Source: JACMQW01 sp964536965
GTDB taxonomy: Bacteria > Bdellovibrionota > UBA1018
Assembly (NCBI GenBank): GCA_964536965.1
Contig: CAZIAL010000010.1
Span: 28,811-92,810, forward strand
Length of the DNA: 64,000 bases
Direction of reading: 5' to 3'
Positions 59,293 to 64,000 of this stretch are shown one piece after another. The notes beneath the pieces are model-generated. The model was not told the origin of the DNA, searched no databases, and worked only from the letters and a program-made list of their open reading frames with translations. Position 1 is the stretch's first letter. The number at the start of each line of letters is the position of its first letter. Position numbers and translations under genes: made by a program.

Positions 59293-60138
59293 ATGAAATT
59301 AAATTTACGTCTTCCGATTCTGGCCGGAGCAGGACTGCTCGCGTTTCTCAGCTCATGTAATATTTTCGATCCGCTCGACAGTCCCGGCGGCGATCGACAG
59401 CTGCTTTCCGCCGCGCGCGCGTGCTTCGACAAGGGCGACTTCGCTTGCGCCCGCGAGTACTACGGAAAACTCGGCGGGAATCAGGACGCCATCGCCGAAC
59501 TCGCGTTCCTGAGCCTCGACGAGGAAGGAATGGATATTTCCGCCATCGTGAGAGCACTCGCCATTTCGGACGGCGAGACGATCGGGTCGATCCTGACCGA
59601 ACTCGGCGAGGCCCTCACCTATAAAACCACTCCCGGCGAAGCGAAACGCCAGCGCCTGGTCGACAGCTACAAAACCGTGGCGAATATCACGAACACGAGC
59701 CTAAAAGGCTTCGTCCGGTTCACCACCGCCATCGCGATCGCCGCCGAAATCGTCGCCGAAGAGTCCTCGGTCGCGAGCGACAACGTGCTTTCGAAAACCG
59801 ACTTAGTTCTGAACGCTGCAACCTGCACGGAAGTCGCCGCATGTACCGGCGCCGCCGCCGCCTGCGTTTCGACCAGCAATACGATCGCGGGCGGAGCGGA
59901 ACCGGCGAGTACGATGATCTCCGATCCGTCGACCGCCACGCTCGCGGGAGCGACCCCGACCTGGGGAATGTTCGTTTTCGCGATGCGCGCCGCGCTCGAA
60001 GGAATCGAAGAAATGGGCGTCCAAACGGGCGACTCGCTGACCCTGATCAATCAGATCCTCAACACCGCGACCTTCGCCACGGACAACGACTGCGCACGCG
60101 CGGTGCTGGTGAAAAACCTCGGCGTCGGCCGCAACTAA
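59293..60138 (+). CDS. Lipoprotein of unknown function, possible TPR-like start
   Basis: A 281-aa predicted lipoprotein. ATG 59293 gives a signal with lipobox LSSC (Cys22); an upstream ATG at 59257 overlaps coaE. Residues about 35-65 (LLSAARACFDKGDFACAREYYGKLGG) look like one TPR-type helical pair. The rest is Ala/Thr-rich with several Cys (CTEVAACTGAAAACVS). No family is recognised. It lies 13 nt before the outer-membrane protein gene at 60152, so the two probably form a functional pair at the outer membrane. Confidence 0.7.
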   Translation: MKLNLRLPILAGAGLLAFLSSCNIFDPLDSPGGDRQLLSAARACFDKGDFACAREYYGKLGGNQDAIAELAFLSLDEEGMDISAIVRALAISDGETIGSILTELGEALTYKTTPGEAKRQRLVDSYKTVANITNTSLKGFVRFTTAIAIAAEIVAEESSVASDNVLSKTDLVLNAATCTEVAACTGAAAACVSTSNTIAGGAEPASTMISDPSTATLAGATPTWGMFVFAMRAALEGIEEMGVQTGDSLTLINQILNTATFATDNDCARAVLVKNLGVGRN

Positions 60139-60151
60139 AAGGGTGATTGAA

Positions 60152-61285
60152 ATGAAAAGATTTTCTTCGGTTTCCCTGCTTGCTTCGCTCTCGATCGCCG
60201 CGGCCCTCGCGCCTTCCGCGCAGGCCCGCTCGCTCGACAACATCATTCGGCCTTTCCAGTCGGCGCGTTCCGCCGGAATGGGCGGCGTGCGCTACTCGAC
60301 CGGAATTTACGAGGAGAACTTCTTCGGGAACCCGGCGCGAAACTCGGATAACAAGCGCTGGCGCATCGACATCGTGAACCTTTTCGTCGAGACCAATACG
60401 GGCGCGATTTCGAATGTCGGCGATCTGACCGGTTCGGGCGATACCCTGGAGAACCTCGCGAATACCGCCGGAAAGAACAACCACGTTCGCATCCAAACCG
60501 TGATTCCGGCCTACTACTCGCCGCGCTTCCTGAGCGAGCACAACTCCTTCGCCGTCGGTCTGATCCACAGCACGCAGATGGACCTCGACCTTCGCCGGAA
60601 CCTTTCGGCGGAACCGAACGTTTTCTCCGATATCGGACCGGCCGCCACTTTTTCGCGGAAGTTCCTGAAGGAGAAACGCCTCGCGGTCGGGATCACCGCC
60701 CGCTATGCGTACCGAGTCGCTACCCGCCAGACTTTTTCGACGATCGATTATATCCGCGGCGATTCGTTTGACTCGATCAAGGATATCGCCGGCGAAGGCT
60801 CGCACATCGATTTCGACGTCGGCGCGCGCCATAATCTGGCGTGGAAGCCGAAGGGCTGGGAGTTCCAGGGCGCTCTCGCCATCAACAACGTCCTCGGCGG
60901 CAAGTACAAGGAAGGCACTCCCGATCTGATCTCGGGCTCGCAGCCAGTCCCGATGAGTCAGCCGCGCACGTTCAACACCGGGATCCACGCGCAGAAAGAC
61001 GGCTTCCTCGGATTCAGCTCCGGACTCTTCGCGTTCGAAATCCAGGACATCGGAAACAACTCCGGCGGATCCATGTTTCGCCTCCTCCACCTCGGCGGCG
61101 AACTCGAGGTAAAGGATACGATCTTCCTTCGCGGCGGCATCAACCAGGGTTACCTCACGGCCGGCGTCGGCTTCGATCTCCCGGTGCTGAAGCTCGATCT
61201 CGCGACCTACGGCGAGGAAATGTCCCTGAACGTCGGGGGCCTCCAGGATCGGCGTTACGCCCTCCGAATCGGCATTGCGCTTTAA
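60152..61285 (+). CDS. PorV/UPF0164-like outer-membrane protein
   Basis: A 377-aa exported beta-barrel protein. The signal peptide is FSSVSLLASLSIAAALAPSAQA. SLDNIIRPFQSARSAGMGGVRYS and YEENFFGNPARNSD match the start of the PorV/FadL-like UPF0164 families (AxxMGGA...NPA). The chain then alternates hydrophobic strands, and the last strands are typical of barrels (RRYALRIGIAL). ATG 60152 preceded by AAAGGGTG was chosen over ATG 60143. It follows the lipoprotein gene by 13 nt. A stem-loop lies 56 nt after its stop. Confidence 0.75.
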   Translation: MKRFSSVSLLASLSIAAALAPSAQARSLDNIIRPFQSARSAGMGGVRYSTGIYEENFFGNPARNSDNKRWRIDIVNLFVETNTGAISNVGDLTGSGDTLENLANTAGKNNHVRIQTVIPAYYSPRFLSEHNSFAVGLIHSTQMDLDLRRNLSAEPNVFSDIGPAATFSRKFLKEKRLAVGITARYAYRVATRQTFSTIDYIRGDSFDSIKDIAGEGSHIDFDVGARHNLAWKPKGWEFQGALAINNVLGGKYKEGTPDLISGSQPVPMSQPRTFNTGIHAQKDGFLGFSSGLFAFEIQDIGNNSGGSMFRLLHLGGELEVKDTIFLRGGINQGYLTAGVGFDLPVLKLDLATYGEEMSLNVGGLQDRRYALRIGIAL

Positions 61286-61340
61286 TCTCCAATATTTCCG
61301 AATAGTTACGGAGCAGTTCGCATCCTGAACGACCTTAAGA

Positions 61341-61383
61341 AACGCCCCGCTTCTTCCGATAAGTCGGATTGAAGAGGGGCGTT
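61341..61383 (+). terminator. Long stem-loop between the outer-membrane protein gene and the PilZ gene
   Basis: AACGCCCC (61341-61348) pairs with GGGGCGTT (61376-61383). The inside adds CTTC/GAAG and TCCGA/TCGGA around a TAAG loop. It may terminate the upstream transcript, but it has no good T-run and its 3' arm contains the only Shine-Dalgarno-like purine stretch (AGAGGGG) before the PilZ start at 61389. Confidence 0.6.
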
Positions 61384-61388
61384 CTCCT

Positions 61389-62144
61389 ATGTGGTCTTCG
61401 ACCAACCAAAGAATCAAAGCGCTGATGTCCGCCCGAGCCCGTGAAAAAGACCGGCTGGGTCGTCCGATCCACGTTCGCCGTGCGGATGTCGTGCTCAGCT
61501 TTCGCGCGGACGACGGGTTCCTCGTCGAAGTACCGGCGCGCGGTCTTCTAAACGATTTCACTCCCGCAGGTTTCTGCGTCTATGCGGCGATGCCGCTGGT
61601 TCCGAACGTCGAACTCACGCTCCAGATCGAGCATCCAAAACGTTTTACGCTGACGGCGAAAGTCGTCTGGTGCCAATACCAGCCTTCGTCCGCGAAAGTC
61701 CTCGCGAGCAGCGGACAGCCTTATCCGTATCGAGTCGGTCTCGCGCTGCTCTGGAAGGACGCCGCCGTCGAGGCGGAATTTAAAAAGTTCTGCGCCGATT
61801 TGGCGGAGCTGTATGTGAACAAGGCAGGCCTCTTTATCGAGCAGGCATTCGCGGAAGACGCGCCAGCGGCGCCGCCGGCGGAAGCCCCGGCTCCGACCGC
61901 GGCGTTCGATGCGAACGGCGTCGCTCCTCCTCCGGAATCGGATGAGGGCGCGGCGCCTTCCGAAGAACAGGTTGCCGCCGAGATGGCCGCGGCGAAAGCC
62001 GCGGAAGCGCTCCAGGCCGCGAATCCACCCGAAGCTCCCGTCGCGCCTTCCGAGGCTCCGGCGGCGGCCGAAGCCTCCGCCGCATCGGTGCTCGATGCGC
62101 TGAAAGACTTCGACCCGGCGGCGGAAGAGAAGAAAGCTGCCTGA
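61389..62144 (+). CDS. PilZ-domain-like protein with Ala/Pro/Glu-rich tail
   Basis: A 251-aa protein. Residues about 20-135 look like a PilZ domain: REKDRLGRPIHVRRADVVLS takes the position of the RxxxR motif, LLNDFTPAGFCVYAAMPLVP replaces the usual DxSxxG region, and VVWCQYQPSS...YRVGLALLW completes the beta-barrel. The c-di-GMP-binding residues are not clearly intact, so binding is uncertain. The C-terminal ~90 residues are Ala/Pro/Glu-rich and probably disordered. An alternative start is ATG 61425. See the upstream hairpin for possible translational control. Confidence 0.65.
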   Translation: MWSSTNQRIKALMSARAREKDRLGRPIHVRRADVVLSFRADDGFLVEVPARGLLNDFTPAGFCVYAAMPLVPNVELTLQIEHPKRFTLTAKVVWCQYQPSSAKVLASSGQPYPYRVGLALLWKDAAVEAEFKKFCADLAELYVNKAGLFIEQAFAEDAPAAPPAEAPAPTAAFDANGVAPPPESDEGAAPSEEQVAAEMAAAKAAEALQAANPPEAPVAPSEAPAAAEASAASVLDALKDFDPAAEEKKAA

Positions 62145-62193
62145 TCCTCCAGCCGGCTTGACCTCGGTCGGATCTCCCCGGCATTCTCGGGGC

Positions 62194-62655
62194 ATGAACT
62201 CCCTTCGCCTCGAGCCCATGACCGAGAGCCAGTTTCAGGCTTACTTTAAGGCGTCTTCCGAGAATTATGCGCGTACGTCCCCAAATTTTTCCGGCCGACC
62301 CTTTGCGGAAGCGCTCGCCGAATCGCAGAGACAGATGCGTGAAATCGCTCCCCAAGGCCCCGCCTCGCCTGGACAGTATCTATTCACGCTATACTTCGGA
62401 GAGACCGAAGCGGGATATCTACATCTCGGAGACCGGGGCAACGGTCGCGCTTATATTTGGAACTTTGAGGTTTCCTCCGAGTTCCGCGGTCGCGGACTCG
62501 GCCGCCGCGCGATCGAACTGGCGACGGAGTTCGCACGCGGACGCGGTTTCGCGAAACTCGGTCTGAACGTTTTCGCCGATAATGAGATCGCCCGCAAACT
62601 CTACGACTCCGAGGGATTCGTCGTCATCCAAATGAACATGGAAAAAACGCTCTAA
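62194..62655 (+). CDS. GNAT family N-acetyltransferase
   Basis: A 153-aa acetyltransferase with the GNAT core: YIWNFEVSSEFRGRGLGRRA is motif A (R-x-x-G-x-G), ATEFARGRGFAKLGLNVFADNEIARKLYDSEGF motif B, the usual acetyl-CoA site. ATG 62194 was chosen; ATG 62158 would add 12 residues without a clear role. The substrate is unknown. It is convergent with the sigma factor gene, with a terminator between. Confidence 0.85.
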   Translation: MNSLRLEPMTESQFQAYFKASSENYARTSPNFSGRPFAEALAESQRQMREIAPQGPASPGQYLFTLYFGETEAGYLHLGDRGNGRAYIWNFEVSSEFRGRGLGRRAIELATEFARGRGFAKLGLNVFADNEIARKLYDSEGFVVIQMNMEKTL

Positions 62656-62662
62656 ACGCGAA

Positions 62663-62688
62663 ACGCCCCGGACCGGAGTCCGAGGCGT
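62663..62688 (-). terminator. Terminator between the GNAT gene and the sigma factor gene
   Basis: ACGCC-C-CGGAC (62663-62673) pairs with GTCCG-A-GGCGT (62678-62688) around a CGGA loop. On the minus strand it is followed by TTTCGCGTTT, so it mainly serves the sigma factor gene, possibly both. Confidence 0.6.
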
Positions 62689-62713
62689 CGCTTAAGACAG
62701 GTGGAGCGAAGGC

Positions 62714-63979
62714 CTAAAGGCCGCCGGCGCCGAAGAGAACGAGAAACTCGTCCCAGTGGTTCCGGAGCTTCCCTTTCAGGCGAAGGATCGCCTGCGTATG
62801 GAGCTGCGAAACCCGGGACTCCGTCACATCGAGGACGCGACCGATTTCCTTCAGGTTCAGGTCTTCGTAGTAATAAAGCGACAGCACGAGGCGCTGCTTC
62901 TCCGGAAGATCGTTGATCGCTTCCGAAATCATGCGCTTCAGGGCCGCGTGGTTCACTTCCGAATACGGCGTCGAGCTTTTAAAGCTCGCCACGTCGCTGA
63001 ATCCGTGGAGCGCGCGCTTGTCGGCTTTCGAGAAGTTCTGGACGTCGTCGAAAGAAAGCAGGGAAACCGAACGGACCTGGTTCAGCATCTCATGGTATTC
63101 GGTCTGCGAGATTCCGAGGTCCGCACAGACTTCTTCGTCCGTCGCCTGGCGACCCTTCTGCTGCTCGATCCGCACATAGCAGCGCTCGAGGGCTTTCGCC
63201 TTCTCGCGCACCGAGCGAGGAACCCAGTCCTGCGCGCGAAGCTCGTCGAGGATCGCTCCCCGAATCCGGAATTCGGCGTAGGTCTTGAACTTGTTGTCGC
63301 GCGAGGCATCGTACTTTTCGATGGCGTCCATCAGGCCGATCACCCCACTCGAAATCAGGTCGTCGAGTTCGATGTTCGTGGGCAGGCGGGCGGCGATCTT
63401 CTGGGCGATATACTTGATCAGCGGCGCGTATTCGACCACGAGGCGGTCGCGCGTACTGTTCGTCGGCGAATAGTCTTCCTTCACGAGCGAGGAGGTCTGG
63501 ACCGCGTCTTTCGCGATCTCCTCCTCGAGCTCCTTCTGGAGGGCCTCTTCGTCCTCGCCTCCGTCGGTGGCGACGGTTTCGAGACCCTCCTCGGCGGACT
63601 CTTCCCCGGAGGTCTCGAGTTCATCTTCTGCTTCGTCCGCGACCTTGGCCTTCGCTTTCGCGGCGGTCTTCGGCTCGGCTTTCTTCGCCGGAGCCGTCGC
63701 TTTCGCGGCCACCTTCGCGGCGGCGGTCTTCATCTTCGCCGAAGACTCGACCTTTTCGGCTTCCGCGAGCTTTTCTTTCTTCGCGGCCTTCAGCGTTTTC
63801 TCGATGATCTTGTCCTGGCTCCGAGCGGGGGCCTTCGCCGAGACTTTCACGTTCGCGACCGTTTTCGACACGGGTTTCTCCGTCTCTTTTGCCGAACTGG
63901 TTGTCCCTGCATTACTTCCCGAGCTCTTCGCTTTTTTAGCGGTCTCTCGGTATTTCTGAATTCCGTGATTCAGAGCCAT
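62714..63979 (-). CDS. Sigma-28-like (FliA/WhiG-type) sigma factor with long N-terminal extension
   Basis: A 421-aa protein, much longer than FliA (about 240 aa). Residues about 185-420 are a sigma-70 family factor of the FliA/WhiG group: LVVEYAPLIKYIAQKIAARL, DLISSGVIGLMDAIEKYD, FKTYAEFRIRGAILDELRAQ-DWVPRSVR (region 2 to 3) and LKEIGRVLDVTESRVSQLHT (region 4.2). The first ~180 residues are low complexity: Lys/Ala/Pro-rich (KAAKKEKLAEAEKV, KVAAKATAPAKKAEPKTAAK) then Glu-rich (DEAEDELETSGEESAEEG). It likely directs flagellar or related genes, but no flagellar gene is in the window. AGGTGAGG precedes ATG 63979. Confidence 0.9.
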   Translation of the reverse strand: MALNHGIQKYRETAKKAKSSGSNAGTTSSAKETEKPVSKTVANVKVSAKAPARSQDKIIEKTLKAAKKEKLAEAEKVESSAKMKTAAAKVAAKATAPAKKAEPKTAAKAKAKVADEAEDELETSGEESAEEGLETVATDGGEDEEALQKELEEEIAKDAVQTSSLVKEDYSPTNSTRDRLVVEYAPLIKYIAQKIAARLPTNIELDDLISSGVIGLMDAIEKYDASRDNKFKTYAEFRIRGAILDELRAQDWVPRSVREKAKALERCYVRIEQQKGRQATDEEVCADLGISQTEYHEMLNQVRSVSLLSFDDVQNFSKADKRALHGFSDVASFKSSTPYSEVNHAALKRMISEAINDLPEKQRLVLSLYYYEDLNLKEIGRVLDVTESRVSQLHTQAILRLKGKLRNHWDEFLVLFGAGGL

Positions 63980-64000
63980 CGCCTCACCTCGCCTATTCCC

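Noticed and set aside
1..64000. CRISPR array, prophage, transposase or rRNA operon
   Set aside because: No regularly spaced repeats, integrase or transposase motifs, or rRNA sequence were seen. The only tandem repeats are those at 7302, 10668 and 24055.

Overview
The window is gene-dense, high-GC DNA from a Gram-negative bacterium. Secreted proteases, many lipoproteins, outer-membrane proteins and a sigma-54-type promoter are all present. The gene set best fits the Bdellovibrionota/Oligoflexia or a related 'delta'-type lineage: a mitochondrial-like (spd-type) EF-G with HIDSGKTT, a GbsR/MarR regulator, DUF2007, a host-attachment-family protein and a FliA/WhiG-type sigma factor. This placement is inferred from gene content alone. 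There is no sign of prophage, insertion sequence or CRISPR.

Layout. 1-5.1 kb: a partial polX, a divergent M42-like aminopeptidase, then the glycolytic run gap-pgk-tpiA. 5.2-10.4 kb: three paralogous lipoproteins on the minus strand interleaved with secG, then a small secreted protein. 10.4-17.3 kb: fusA with an unusual duplicated 3' region, orn, a dCMP deaminase, an M1 aminopeptidase lipoprotein and a SecDF-P1-head-like protein. 17.3-31.5 kb: xth, a glycosyltransferase, a Na+/H+ antiporter, M19 and M28 peptidases, a BtuF-like protein, tex, a HExxH protein and an FHA membrane protein. 31.6-42.6 kb: tRNA-modification genes (a Tgt-MnmD fusion, TcdA, a DTW protein), tatD, a lytic transglycosylase, a HELGHH metalloprotease, a GbsR regulator and a DUF1302/LolA-like pair. 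42.6-47.3 kb: a candidate small RNA with C-rich loops behind a near-consensus sigma-54 promoter, followed by an oxidative-stress island (oxyR, ahpC, ahpD, dps, bacterioferritin-like, NhaR-like regulator). 47.3-53.5 kb: a DinB-like protein, an MFS-PlsC fusion, a zincin, a host-attachment-family protein, a lipoprotein with a NADAR domain and a TIP30-like oxidoreductase. 53.5-64 kb: tRNA-Asp, prfB with its programmed frameshift, two periplasmic proteins, ybeY, mazG, coaE, a lipoprotein/outer-membrane protein pair, PilZ and GNAT proteins, and a sigma-28-like factor with a long Lys/Ala-rich N-terminal extension.

The observations most worth following are: (1) the ~118-nt candidate RNA at 42761-42878, with three hairpins whose loops carry five or six consecutive C, superficially like actinobacterial 6C RNA; (2) the three-member lipoprotein family sharing an N-terminal module with four conserved cysteines; (3) the fusion of two wobble-34 tRNA-modification enzymes; (4) the sigma factor with a histone-H1-like plus acidic extension; (5) the lipoprotein-type NADAR protein.
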